Program-made: the position numbers and the translations under genes | The notes under the pieces: model-generated | What the model was told of the DNA's origin: nothing | Databases searched by the model: none | Seen by the model: the letters and a program-made list of their open reading frames with translations, nothing else | Shown here: in pieces, positions 22,471 through 33,540 of the stretch | How the letters are laid out: every line of letters begins with the position of its first letter | Position numbering within the stretch: the first letter of the stretch is position 1 | Source of the DNA: Echinarachnius parma | Taxonomy: Eukaryota > Echinodermata > Echinoidea > Clypeasteroida > Echinarachniidae | Assembly (NCBI GenBank): GCA_037951105.1 | Contig: JBAMJV010008229.1 | Coordinates: forward strand, 25,414-89,413 | DNA length: 64,000 nt | Direction of reading: 5' to 3'

Positions 22471-23440
22471 CAGGGGCGTAGACAACGGGGGGGATGAGGG
22501 GGATGCATCCCCCCCACCTCACAAGGTGGGGGGGATGACATGTACAATCATCCCCCCCAGGTTTTAGGGAAGGATATATTTGTTTGTGTGTATCTATACG
22601 AGTGAAAAAGAAAACATTAGTTGTAAGCATAGGCGTACCCAGTAGAGGGGGGGGGGGGGGTTGGCGGTTCAACCCCCCACCCCCTCCCCCCTTTGACCCA
22701 AAAATGGCTGTAAGGGGGGGGTTTGAACCCCCCTTTTCACATTTTAGCTGGTCTCGAGACTACTTTTAAGCTGTCTTGACTGTCTAAAACCTGGTCTCGA
22801 CCGACTTAAACGTGGTAACAACCGACTAAAACCCGATCTCGGTACCAAAAATTGTCAAAGATGTGCGGTATCTGGTTCGAAAATTGTGAAAGTATTTGGT
22901 CTCGACTCTTTGCAACGGAACCCCCCCCCCCTCCCCCCCACCGAGAGAGTTGAATGATCCTGGTCTCGGCCTGGAAAATTTTAAAAGTACTTGGTCTCGG
23001 CCTTGAAAAAATTGTACAGACCCCCCCCCCCCCCCCCCCCCCCCCCCACTGAGAGGGGTTTTCAACTTTGAAGGAACCTGGTCTCGGTCTCGAAAATTGT
23101 AAAAGTACTTGGTCTTGGCTTCGAAAATTGTTTACGGAACCTTCCCCCCCCACCCCCCCCCCCCCCCCCCCACTGAGAGGGGTTTTCAACTCTGAAGGAA
23201 CCTGGTCTCTGCTTCGAAAATTGTTTACAGAACCCCCCCCCCCCCCCCCCCCCCCCCACTGAGAGGGGTTTTCAACTTTGAAGGTACTTGGTCTCGGGCT
23301 CGAAAATTGTGAAAGTACTTGGTCTCGACTTCGTAAAAAATTTACGGACATCCCCCCCCCCCCCCCCAAATTAGTCTTGGTCCGGTGAACTGAACAGCAA
23401 ATCATCCCCCCCCAGGTGTAAGAACCTGTCTACACCACTG
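22471..23440. mobile_element. hAT-like element with 8-bp TSD ACTTCTTC
   Basis: It begins CAGGGGCGTAGACA and ends TGTCTACACCACTG, flanked by ACTTCTTC (22463-22470 and 23441-23448). Inside is an array of ~100-bp units (about 22900-23370) that alternate C-homopolymers with CACTGAGAGGGGTTTTCAAC and CTTGGTCTCG, about four copies. No transposase. Glycine-rich frames across the G/C runs are artefacts. Confidence 0.88.
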
Positions 23441-23448
23441 ACTTCTTC

Positions 23449-24009
23449 TACCATTACTACCACTAATACTACTAGTACTTACACTACTTGTTATTACACA
23501 AATATCAGTATTACAGTATTACAGTATTACTATTATTGTTGTTATTATTATTTGTATTGTAATTATTATTACAACTGTAATTTACTATAATTAGTATCAT
23601 CATCATTATCATCATAATCATACAATTGAGAATGAATATCCTCACCTCCGAATCATGATACTCGAGATCACCTCCCTCTGTTCCTTTCTCCACATCAAGT
23701 AAGCGATAATTCGGAGCTTCGATCAGGAGATAAAGTGGATATCAAGAATAAAGATAACAACATGATAATATTATGAAATAAATATAATCGATCCATAAAC
23801 AATGGTAATGAGGCTGCGATGAGACGCAATTAAAACAAAGATGAGAATAAATTATGGGGGTAGGGGTAAACCTAATTAATTCGTCAAGAACAATGCACGG
23901 CGATAACAAGCTACGATACATATGTATGAAAACAAAGATGACAATTAATACATGTATTCGTATCAATCTTATTTCGTCATTTACAACCTATACATAGATT
24001 ACATTCATA
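23449..24009. repeat. Duplicated segment, copy 2 (part a)
   Basis: Matches 4790-5460 (for example AAGCGATAATTCGGAGCTTC and AATCGATCCATAAACAATGG). It includes 16 bp (ATAGATTACATTCATA) repeated across the next insertion. Confidence 0.78.
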
Positions 24010-24225
24010 CAGGGGCGTCGATTTCTTCTCATGGTTGGGGGGGATGATCAGTCTTTGCGAGGGAGCGAAACGACCGAGGGGGGCAGGGCCGGAGGTTTGA
24101 CCCAATGACGATGCGGAGCATCGTCCACGAGCCGCGAAGCGGCGAGGCGATTTTTTTGGCTATTTTGCTAAGGGGGGGGGGGGTTGACCCAATGACGATG
24201 CGGAGCATCGTCCACGAGCCGCGTG

Positions 24226-24608
24226 CGAATTTTTAAACCGTAGGATGGCAAGTGGAGATGAGCAATGAGCATGCGCAGTGATGTTGGGTACAGTTTTCAG
24301 ACCTTAGTGAAAACTGTGCATGATACATTTACTAAATAAACCGCTACTCAACACTTATTATGGCAAAAGAAAAGAAGAACAGAGGATTCGAACCCATGTT
24401 ATCAAGAAGTGTTGAACTGAAGTCCACAGCATGAACATTAGGCCATGTAACTTGCCGATGGTCAGAAGGGTCTCGTTGTAATTATAATCCTCAGATTCAT
24501 CCAAACCCTAATCCAAGTAATGAATATTCATGCGTAGCCCTTGACCTACATCGCTGCTTATGAATAATTCATCAATCTCCAGTTGCCATCCTACGGTTTA
24601 AAAATTCG
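24226..24608. mobile_element. MITE carrying a tRNA-like module
   Basis: The ends CGAATTTTTAAACCGTAGGA are inverted, with ~33-bp TIRs. The flanks CGAGCCGCGTG and CGAGCCGCATA agree at 9 of 11 positions, so a 9-11-bp target duplication is plausible (Mutator-like range). The interior is homologous, in inverted orientation, to 3150-3370. Confidence 0.78.
24380..24460 (-). other. tRNA-like module in the MITE
   Basis: On the minus strand an A-box-like TGGCCTAATGTTCATG and a B-box-like GGGTTCGAATCCTC are followed by TTCTTTTGCCATAA. The same order occurs at 3266-3370. It is not a functional tRNA by eye. Confidence 0.5.
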
Positions 24609-25660
24609 CGAGCCGCATAGCGGCGAGGCGATTTTTGGGGGGCCATTTTGCTAAGGGGGGGGGGGGGGTTGACCCAATGACAATACGGATACTGTGTGGG
24701 TCTGGACACAATGATGGCGTTTTTCTATGACATCACATTTTCACTTGGCAGCGCAAGGGGGGGGGGGGTTTAAATTCCCCCTAAACCCCCCCCTCCCCCG
24801 TAGATCCGCGCCTGGGGGGGGGGGGGGGGGGTGTTGAGGGGGTGTCCCCCCTCCCACGGTAGGAAGCTTTTGCATTTTGGGGCTAGAAATTGTGCAATCT
24901 GGAGCATACCTAAGGCATCAATTTCACGTTTTATAAACTTGTTTCTGAGTTACCGTGTTATAGATATAAACACAATTAATGCAATCAAGTTTGCAGAAAA
25001 CCAAAGGGCGGATTATTATACATGTTCAAGGGAATGTGCCAGATAATGACCTAGAACCACTGCCTAGAACATGCCTAGAGCAGGAAACAAGGCCGCGTAC
25101 ATTGTTCCGGAAGTGGTGAACGCGCAATCAGATGTTTTTTTAAATTTTTTATACTTGGGCTCTCAACTTGTGGCATAGTGTGGTTGGAATGATTGGGGGC
25201 GGTGGCAGACACAATTATTAGGGGCACACGTTATGTAATTCTCCTTATATTTTTTGATATCCCCGTTTGTTTTTGTTTTAATATTATTATTAGGGGCACG
25301 TGCCGACAGCCCCCGGTCGCTACGCCACTGATTAGTCTGTAATGTTTAGGCATTCATGTATTATATTGATTAATCTCACTTCAGACAAAATATACAGGCA
25401 CATATATCATAACACAAACAATAGTACCTAAATATAAAGAAAACGGTGTATATTAGTCCAATTTGGTAGCCTCTTCCACAATTACATGCGCCAGTATACT
25501 TAAACAATTTTTTTTTTACCCTCCCAAATATTGTGGGGGGGGGGGGGGGGATGATAATACAGGCCATCCCCCCACCTCAAATATTGGGGGGGGGGATATA
25601 TCCCCCCATCCCCATCCCCCCATCCCCCCCCCCCCCCCCCCCCCGTGATTGACGCCCCTG

Positions 25661-26161
25661 GATAGATTACATTCATATAATTATGATAATGAGTCGAATC
25701 CGCCCTTCCGTGTTCATTCTTTCAACGATGTGCAGCTCGAACAAAACGTATACTTGCACACATAATATTACAGACGCGAAACATGTGACAATGAGGTACA
25801 AATTGAATTCAACATCAATCAAATATTATCTGTATAGTGACGATGCTTCCATTTTTGGCACACTCTACATGCTCTACAGTATACCAACGAGTGCCGTCAA
25901 CTTGGCACGCATGACTATACATGCAAGAACCGATGCTCTTTACCAATTGCATAGAGCAATCGGTTCATTATTTAGTCATTTTTTGTAGAGAATGAACATG
26001 ATCACCAGAATAAATGGACAGATCTACCAAATTATGCTAAATATTACTTTATTCTTACCCGCCATGGTGTGAACTTGCTGTCTCGTATAGCTGCTATTTC
26101 CGTATGCAGATGAGTACAATGCGCACTAAACCAAATATACTAAACCCAAGTACCTTCGCAT
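25661..26161. repeat. Duplicated segment, copy 2 (part b)
   Basis: From about 25990 it matches 5445-5600 (TACCAAATTATG, TTCTTACCCGCCATGGTGT, CAATGCGCACTAAACCAAAT, AAGTACCTTCGCAT). About 300 bp before that has no counterpart in copy 1. Confidence 0.78.
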
Positions 26162-26534
26162 TAGTGGGGCAGATAAGTGCTAAAACCCACAGAAATCGTG
26201 CAAATAGTCATACAAGCATGCAAATCGGCATATGTATTGACTTTGGTCCACTTTTATGGAAACAACATTGAGCCAAGCAAAATTCCAACATGGCGGCCAT
26301 TTTCTAAGATGGCCGCCAAAAAGCTACTTTTTGTCATAAAAATATAAATAATTGGTCATTCGCGATGATTAATATTATAGTATGCAGCAAACCAAATATG
26401 CTAAATACATGTTTATCCTATGGAATAGGTACAGACAATCCAAAATGGCTGCCATTTTCTAAGATGGCCGCCATGGTTGGTCATTCCCATCATCAATGGT
26501 AAAAATAAACCAAATATGACACATATATTCCTAC

Positions 26535-26878
26535 CATCCCAGCTAGCCACCTGACGTCGGGCCGATGTCGTAAGTTGGTTGCTGGATGTCGGCATATCGC
26601 CGTTGGCTCGAGGTTAAAATGTCCGCCAGCCCAACATCGTCACGACGTCATTTTTGTGATATATTGGCATAACGTCATTTTCCGACAATGGCCCAACATC
26701 ATGTCATGAGATGATGTTGGGCCATTGTCGGAAAATGACGTTATGCCAATATATCACAAAAATGACGTCGTGACGATGTTGGGCTGGCGGACATTTTAAC
26801 CTCGAGCCAACGGCGATATGCCGACATCCGGCAACCAACTTCCGACATCGGCCCGACGTCAGGTGGCTAGCTGGGATG
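26535..26878. repeat. 344-bp near-perfect palindrome (foldback element)
   Basis: The arms of about 170 bp meet at TCATGA (centre 26706/26707). The ends are CATCCCAGCTAGCCACCTGA and the inverse. Only a few mismatches are visible (for example TCGTAAGTTGG against CCAACTTCCGA). It is nested between GGCGGCCAT units of the larger element. Confidence 0.9.
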
Positions 26879-27402
26879 TGGCGTATGTACTGACAAATCC
26901 AACATGGCGGCCATTTCAAGATGGCCACCAAAAACTACTTTTTGTAATAAAAATAGCAGTTGGTAATTTTCAATAGTCTAGGAGTCGATTCCAATTATAT
27001 ATGATAAGCAGAAAGATGTACTACATTAAGTACCCATCCAGTGGAGTAGCTCTTGCAATAATCCAACATGGCAGCCATTTACCAAGATGGCTGGCAGAAA
27101 GCTGAATTACCACTTAAAATTGGCCATTGCACACAATCCACATTTGCAATGCATATCTCTCTCTAGCCTCCATTGACCTCGAAAACTGGTACCAGTTACT
27201 TCAAACCAGCTAAGGGCATGGAAGTCGGGATGCCTCTTCTATTGGCACAATACATTTATTATGTATTTACATCCATTTCAGGATTGTTCCCGTGCCAGTA
27301 GAGGAACGCAATGAATCCCAAGGTTCGACAACGGCCCGTACAAAGTAGAACACTACCGATACATGTTTATTCATGCTAGTACTACATGATTAGCATGTAT
27401 CC

Positions 27403-28879
27403 CAGTGGCGGACACAGGATTTTCCAGGGGGGGGGGGGGGGGCCCAATTTTTTTTGTTTATGGATGACCCCACGGCGCGAGGGAGCGAAGCGACTGAGGG
27501 GGGGGGGGGGGGGGGAGGGTGTGGGAGGGGGGTGTCCACGGTGTGGAGCTTTTGCAATTTTTATGATAAAATGGTGGGATTTGGTGCATACTTTGCTAGG
27601 TATTTTTGCATCCATCTTTGCCTTTTCTTTAGCATTCATCCGAATTAAAAGGAGAGAGAATAAAGGATATAAGAAAAAAAATAGTCTTTAATTATTTGAA
27701 GGTAATTTGCATAAATATGAATAATACGAGCGAGCGGAGCGAGCTTGAAAATTGTAGCAATTTCACATCAGAAATTGCCATTTGTTTCAATATTATTGTA
27801 TAGGTATATTCCTGTTATGTGTTATGATATTGCGTTTTGAAGGGTAATATGGTATAAACACCCGAGGTTGTAGAATATTATATATATACGAATGCGAGCG
27901 GAGCGAGCTTGAAAATTTTAGCAATTTCACATCGGAAAATTGCCATTTGTTTCAATATTATTGTATGTGTATATTCGTTTATGACTTATGATATGGCGTT
28001 TTGAAGGGTAATATATAAACACCCGAGGTTGTAGAATATAGTATATATACGAATGCGAGCGGAGCGAGCTTTACAATTTTAGCAATTTCACATCGGAAAA
28101 TTTCCATTTGTTTCAATATTATTGTATGGGTATATTCGTTTATGACTTATGATATGACGTTATTAAGGGTAATATACAGTATAAACACCCAAGGTTATGA
28201 AATGTTATATATTCGACTGCGAGCGGAGCGAGCTTGAAAATTTTAGCAATTTAACATCGGAAATTGCCATTTGTTTAAATATTATTGTATGGGTATATTC
28301 GTGTTATGTTATTGCGTTTTGAAGGGTTATATATAAATAACTGAGGTTGTCGAATATTATATATATACGAATGCGAGCGGAGCGTGCTTGAAAATTTTAG
28401 CAATTTCACATCGGAAAATTGCCATTTGTTTCAATATTATCGTATGGGTATATTCGTTTATGACTTATGATATGACGTAATGGGTAATATATAAACACCC
28501 GAGGTTATGAAATGTTATATATGCGACTGCGAGCGGAGCGAGCTTGAAAATTTTAGCAATTTAACATCGGAAATTGCCATTTGTTTAAATATTATTGTAT
28601 GGGTTTATTCGTTTATGACTTATGATATGACGTTATTAAGGGTAATATATAAACACCCAAGGTTATGAAATATTATATATTCGACTGCGAGCGGAGCGAG
28701 CCTGAAAATGTATAATAGTCAAAGGTAGGGGTAGGGATGACCAGGGATTTATGGACAGTGTCTTTAGTAATATTTGTTTTATTTGTTTTATTTTTTTAAT
28801 TCTTGTATTTATTTCATTTTTATTTTGTTTTAGCTGTCGGGGGGAGGGGGGGGCCTGGGCCCCCCTGTGTCCGCCACTG
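27403..28879. mobile_element. hAT-like element with 8-bp TSD ATGTATCC
   Basis: It begins CAGTGGCGGACACAGG and ends GTCCGCCACTG, flanked by ATGTATCC (27395-27402 and 28880-28887). The left part has GAGGGAGCGAAGCGACTGAG and GAGCTTTTGCAATTTT, modules shared with 5644-7491. The right two thirds is a ~160-bp tandem array. No transposase. Confidence 0.92.
27730..28700. repeat. ~160-bp tandem array inside the hAT-like element
   Basis: Units start GCGAGCGGAGCGAGC at 27730, 27894, 28055, 28219, 28373, 28529 and 28687 (spacing 154-164). Each runs through TTTTAGCAATTTCACATCGG and AAACACCCGAGGTT. A single diverged unit exists at about 6400 in the related element. Confidence 0.92.
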
Positions 28880-29199
28880 ATGTATCCCACTCATCATAGG
28901 TACAGAATTGAGTCACATAATTTCGAATTGGTATTCTGTTGCTGATAGCAGTTTCTATACTTCCATAATGTAAATTGTGTTTCCTGACTGCAGCGCTACA
29001 CAATAGTTTATTACTGCTGGTACTCACCACTTGTTATTAGTAATCTCAGTCGGTTCTCTGTACTAAGTGTCCCTTCGTACATCAAATGAAATATGTATCA
29101 TCTAGTAATCTGCAGGGGACTTTTCTTGCTTGTATGACTTCAACTTTTACTTGAAGTTATTGAACATCTGTGCAAACAAATGATATGTGATGTGATATG

Positions 29200-31880
29200 T
29201 CTTCACAATACTTACCGTGGCAGCGACGTCCACGGCCAAAAGTCAAGGGTATGAAGCTTACCATCGAGCGACCACACCGACAATATCGACGAACGAGGAC
29301 TCACCGGACTCCACATCCTGGTACCACAATTAAGACATCGACATGCTGAATGTGGCAATCAAAGGGCAAACGATTTCCTCCATCAACAAGCCACCAAACA
29401 TCGTTTGTTGTATCCCTCCACCACTACCAAAACTACCAAAACATTGCGATTAGAGCAGGCACAGCTCACAATGGGCGCTACGATACCACTGGCACTGGAG
29501 ATGATGGAACACTAGTTGAAATATGGGCCCTGAACAATACACTAAAACTAATCCACGACCCAAAACTTCCAAAGTCGATTGCTATGGAATAGATTATACA
29601 ACTCAGATCATGTCTTCTGCACCTCACTACTTGCTCCCACCAGTCGCAAGGTTGTAGCTGAGCCAATTCCAAGATCCCAACACCAACCCATCGGCACTCA
29701 ACTTGCAGTAATCACGCTGAACACGACCCCTTTCTGGCGCAGGTTCAACTTTGCCAAGGCAGACTGACATGCTTTCACCGAAAACCTTGATCTTGCTCTT
29801 ACAAAACTCTCAGCAGACCCAACAAACCATGTTTCATTGGTAGACATCGTCAAGAAGGGGTCACGTAGACATATCCTGAGAGGCTGTCGCACAATATACA
29901 TCCCAGGCATCGACAAAAAACCCAGTCAGCTTCTTTCAAGCTACATCACAGCCTATGTCACAAATCTCTTCTCAGAGGACAAATCACCCTTGGAGAAGAG
30001 CTCATCTCAAAGATACATGTATCTCAACGACAAGGTAGGCAGATTGGCAGATTCGCGAACTCAACAGCATGATCACAGCACGATGCCACATGATCACGAT
30101 ATCACAGCATATCAAGTAGCAAACTAGCTATTGAAGAACGGAAAGGCCCGCAAGACAAGTAATTCAAACAGACGCAAACTACCTGGAGTTGACCAAAACA
30201 TGTCGTATTTCACAAGACCTATTTCTGCCGAAGAGCTACATAAAGTTTTCACTATTCTATAGGTCAACAAGGCAGCAGGCATCGACGACATTAGATCGGA
30301 GCAAATGAAACATATAGGCCCTGTATCACCATGATCACAAAAATGGCTGGGAGACACCTGCTTTCCAAAACAGTGGTTCCGAAGGCGCGTCGCTATCCCT
30401 TAGCCACAAAAGGACTCAAACGAAGCCAAAAACTGTCAACCGATCTCGCTCCTGTGCCAAACATACAAGCTGCTTGAACGTTCCGTTCTGAATACAATTG
30501 AGCCCACAGTGACAGCCAACCAAACTATGAGCAGACAGGCTTCCAACCAGGAAAATTCACCAAAGGACAACATATCAACCTGACCCAACACATCGAAGAC
30601 GGTTTTCAGAACAATGTCATCACCTGTGCAGTACTTGTAGATATATCTGCTTCTTATGACACTCTCGATTACCAAAGGCTACTGGCAACGATTCGTGACA
30701 TCACACATGTCACAGAAGACGTCGAACTCACCATATTTATCCAGAACATACAGAAGATGATGCAGAGCAGACGCTTCTTTGTCGAACTTGATGGACAGTA
30801 GAGCAGATGACAGAAACAGAACAGGGTCCTCTCAGGGTGGCTTCATAGTCAGGAGTGGCAACACTCTTCATCCAGTCAACTGAAAACACTGAAAACTTCA
30901 TCTATGCAGATGATACATGCTTTATATCCAGAACATGCAGAAGATGATGCAGGGCAGACGCTTCTTTGTCGAACTTGATGGACAGTAGAGCAGATGACAG
31001 AAACAGAACAGGGTCTTCTCAGGGTGGCGTCATAGTGGCAACACTCTTCATCCTGTCAACTGAAAACACTGAAAACTTCATCTATGCAGATGACACATGC
31101 TTTACAGCCATGCATAGTACCTTTGAAGCTGTTGAACTCCATTTCAACTCAGCGCTCGCAAACATTTGGGAATACTACACAGCAAATTACCTGCGAGAAA
31201 ACCAAAGATCCAGGGGTGTGTCTTCCACCTCAAGAACAGGGAGGCAAAAGGGAATTAAGCAAGTCAGACTTAGAGTTGAACGATGTGTAGCTCAACCACT
31301 GCGAGCTTTAGGGTACCTATGTGAAAACTCGATCGTGTCTTATCCTATAAGAAGCATATCAAGAATACGATAGGCATAGTAGCTATAATCTCGAAATTGC
31401 ATCATCAGGAAGCTAGCCACATCACACTTTGGTGCTGACCCTCAGTCATAAACTGCAGGTATTGCCCTATTGTGAAGCACCTTGACACCGCACTCAACAA
31501 CACATCAAGACGTAGCAGGCTGCCTGAAATCAATAGTTGACCTTGCTGGCATCGGATATCCAGACCAAAGACTAACTAACATATGTCTAATGAACGGTTG
31601 AAGCAAGCGACAGATGACAAACACAGACGTCTTGCATCCCGACACAGCTTCCTCGATTATTTCCCACCACCTGAGCAGAATACTCTACCGTCAGTCTGTA
31701 GCCCCTACTCATCAGCAAACTAAACCTGCAGTGGACAGAGTGGCAATGTCTGAACCGAATAAGGACAAGAATGGGGCGGTGTAAGGCCAACTTTACCAGA
31801 TGGGGCTATGCCCATGAGTCTCTGCGACTGCGGACAGACCCAGACGATGGACCACATCTTGCAGTGTAATGGAGCGGATT
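29200..31880 (+). pseudogene. Degraded non-LTR retrotransposon (endonuclease-RT)
   Basis: Translated pieces in several frames resemble a LINE ORF2: an endonuclease end with TLVEIWALNNTLKLIHDPKL (about 29510) and FWRRFNFAKAD; a linker with GSRRHILRGCRTIYIPGI; RT pieces VLVDISASYDTLDY (about 30630) and the catalytic FIYADDTCF (about 30900 and 31080); and a C-terminal knuckle CDCGQTQTMDHILQC (about 31825). Stops and frameshifts are numerous. By recollection the motif set resembles I/Ingi-like LINEs rather than the CR1-like one at 7563; the clade is uncertain. Confidence 0.75.
30738..31113 (+). repeat. ~190-bp tandem duplication across the RT active site
   Basis: CAGAAGATGATGCAG through TTCATCTATGCAGATGA is present twice in a row (starting about 30749 and 30939), so the decayed LINE has two YADD boxes. 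The copies are highly similar; the first carries a short extra stretch. Confidence 0.85.
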
Positions 31881-32569
31881 GCACACAAAATACCTGGCCC
31901 TTGTAAATGCGATGGTAATCGCAGCAATTGAGTTCTGGAATAACTTAATTTTGGAACCTGTAGTATTTTTCAAGAAAACTGTAATCATGGTAATTTCGAC
32001 TTCGGTGACCGAGGGGGCAAAGCATTATCCACTGAGCGCAAGAGCGCAGGCTTAGTTTCTTATTATAGGGGGCAGCTTATGGCAAAAGCAAATTAAAATT
32101 TTGTATGAGTTCCCTACATATTGTGGGAGAGGGGTATTTTCTCTTAGCTACACCTGCCGTTAGGTCTGGATGCAGGAAATATGGTTTCTTCATAACATAG
32201 ACACTTCGAATCGACTCCATGATGATTTTAACTTTCCCAGCGACACCGATTTTATATTCTTATGACAAAAAGCTTTTTGATGGCCGCCATGTTGGATTTT
32301 ACAGTACCTTTGTCACGGGATAGATCGGTATTTAGCATATTTTTTTTTGCATACTATAGATTATTGAAATCGACTCTAAAATTATTGAAAATGACCAACT
32401 ATTTCTATTTTTATGACAACAAGTTTATTTTTGGTGGCCATCTTGGAAAATGGCTGCCATGTTGGATTTTACAGTACCTTTGTCACGTGATAGATCTGTA
32501 TTTAGCATATCTGGTTTTTGCATACTATACATTTTTGAAATCGCCTCTGAAATCATTAAAGTATGGTGA

Positions 32570-32790
32570 TCGTGCCTTCTCTTCAGTTGCTCCACGCCTC
32601 TGGAACTCCCTCCCTCTTGTGCTTCACAAAATTGACAAACTTGAAGGTTTCAAAGCAGGCCTAAAAACATTTATTTTCAAGCAATATGTGCAGTAAATTG
32701 AGTTTTTTTGGAGGAGCGGCGCCTTTGAATGTTTGAACAGATAAATGGCGCCATACAAGTGCTGTGGATCATCATCATCATCATAATGAC
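32570..32790 (+). pseudogene. Short CR1-like LINE 3' end
   Basis: The frame reads AFSSVAPRLWNSLPLVLHKI and ends KTFIFKQYVQ stop, the typical C terminus of CR1/Jockey-type polymerases. A 3' UTR (GGCGCCATACAAGTGCTGTG) and a short (ATC)n tail follow. It is inserted in the right arm of the 6.8-kb element. Confidence 0.8.
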
Positions 32791-32974
32791 CAACTATTTC
32801 TACTTTTTATGATTAGAAGTTGCTTTTTGGCGGCCATCTTGAAAAATGGCCGCCATGTTAGATTTTTGCGTGGCTCAATGTTGTTTCTTGAAAAATGATC
32901 TGTAGGCAATGTTCATGCCAATTTTGGTGCTTGTATGACTATTTGCACGATTTTTACACCTATCTGCTCCACTA

Positions 32975-33045
32975 CATCGTAACGAAATTCTTCTTCTTCT
33001 TGGTCACTCATCCTTGAAGTCCCCAGAACCATTATGGTGATCGTG
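32975..33045. repeat. Duplicated segment, copy 2 (part c), empty hAT site
   Basis: ATTCTTCTTCTTCTTGGTCA and ACTCATCCTTGA continue the host segment. CCAGAACCATTATG spans the site occupied by the hAT-like element at 5644-7491 in copy 1. Confidence 0.78.
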
Positions 33046-33179
33046 TATTCGCGCATGTTGCCCCTGTCCTTTTATTTGTAATAAGTTTAACAAGTGACGA
33101 TGCATAATGTTCTCACTACTAAACTATCCCGAAGCATGTGAAAGCTTTACAATTTACCCAATGTGTATAATGACCATTC

Positions 33180-33290
33180 TTGAATTTTGAAGAGAGTATA
33201 CACTGTTTAATGTTCTTTGTCTTTGTATTGTTTTGTAGCGCCTTGACTGAGTAAGTTTTTAGAGAAGTGCGCTTTATAATGATTGTATAT
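33180..33290 (+). mobile_element. LINE 3' UTR-like relic
   Basis: TTTTGTAGCGCCTTGACTGA followed by GCGCTTTATAATGATTGTAT resembles the conserved 3' ends of CR1/L2-type LINEs. No coding part remains. Confidence 0.4.
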
Positions 33291-33427
33291 ACCATCATGG
33301 AAATGAAGCCATGTATATATGTGATGAGACAAGATAGCTATGAAAGCGGAAGGGGAATAAGAGATCCAAAATGGATCAGCAACAGTCTCGAAATGATAAA
33401 TCCCTCCCACTACCACGTACGTAGTCA

Positions 33428-33540
33428 TGGGCGTAGATACCTACGTAATACCTATTCATCAGGGGGGGGGGGGGATGAATGAATATATCAACCCCCCCCC
33501 CCCTGATGAATAGGTATCAATGACAGATCTACGCCCATTG
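33428..33540. mobile_element. Short foldback hAT-like MITE
   Basis: CATGGGCGTAGATACC and the inverse of CAATGGGCGTAGATCTG bound a hairpin whose arms include ACCTATTCATCAGGGGGGGG. No target duplication was recognised. Confidence 0.7.

Larger units (their letters stand above)
24010..25660. mobile_element. hAT-like element with unusually long flanking repeat
   Basis: It begins CAGGGGCGTCGATTTC and ends ATTGACGCCCCTG. ATAGATTACATTCATA is present on both sides (23994-24009 and 25662-25677). The body has modules GACGATGCGGAGCATCGTCC and GAAGCTTTTGCATTTTGGGG, and the right end has AATATTGGGGGG repeats. The same structure recurs at 43699-44263. It contains the MITE at 24226-24608 and a solitary inner end at about 25322-25332 (GCTACGCCACTG). 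No transposase. Confidence 0.78.
26162..32974. mobile_element. 6.8-kb inverted-repeat element with GGCGGCCAT arms
   Basis: The ends are TAGTGGGGCAGATAAGTG and, inverted, TAGTGGAGCAGATAGGTG, followed by matching arms (ATCGTGCAAATAGTCATACA, AACAACATTGAGCCA). The arms hold repeated AACATGGCGGCCATTT / AAGATGGCCGCCA units (left at about 26288, 26437, 26900, 27062; right at about 32280, 32440, 32830). CAT flanks both sides, and the copy-1 host segment (CTTCGCATCGTTG) is the empty site. Nested inside are a palindrome (26535), a hAT (27403) and two LINE fragments. No element-specific transposase was identified. Confidence 0.75.

Noticed and set aside
22806..23405. Gly-rich 199-aa minus-strand frame
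   Set aside because: Crosses C-homopolymers and ~100-bp tandem units inside a hAT-like element; frame continuity is accidental.
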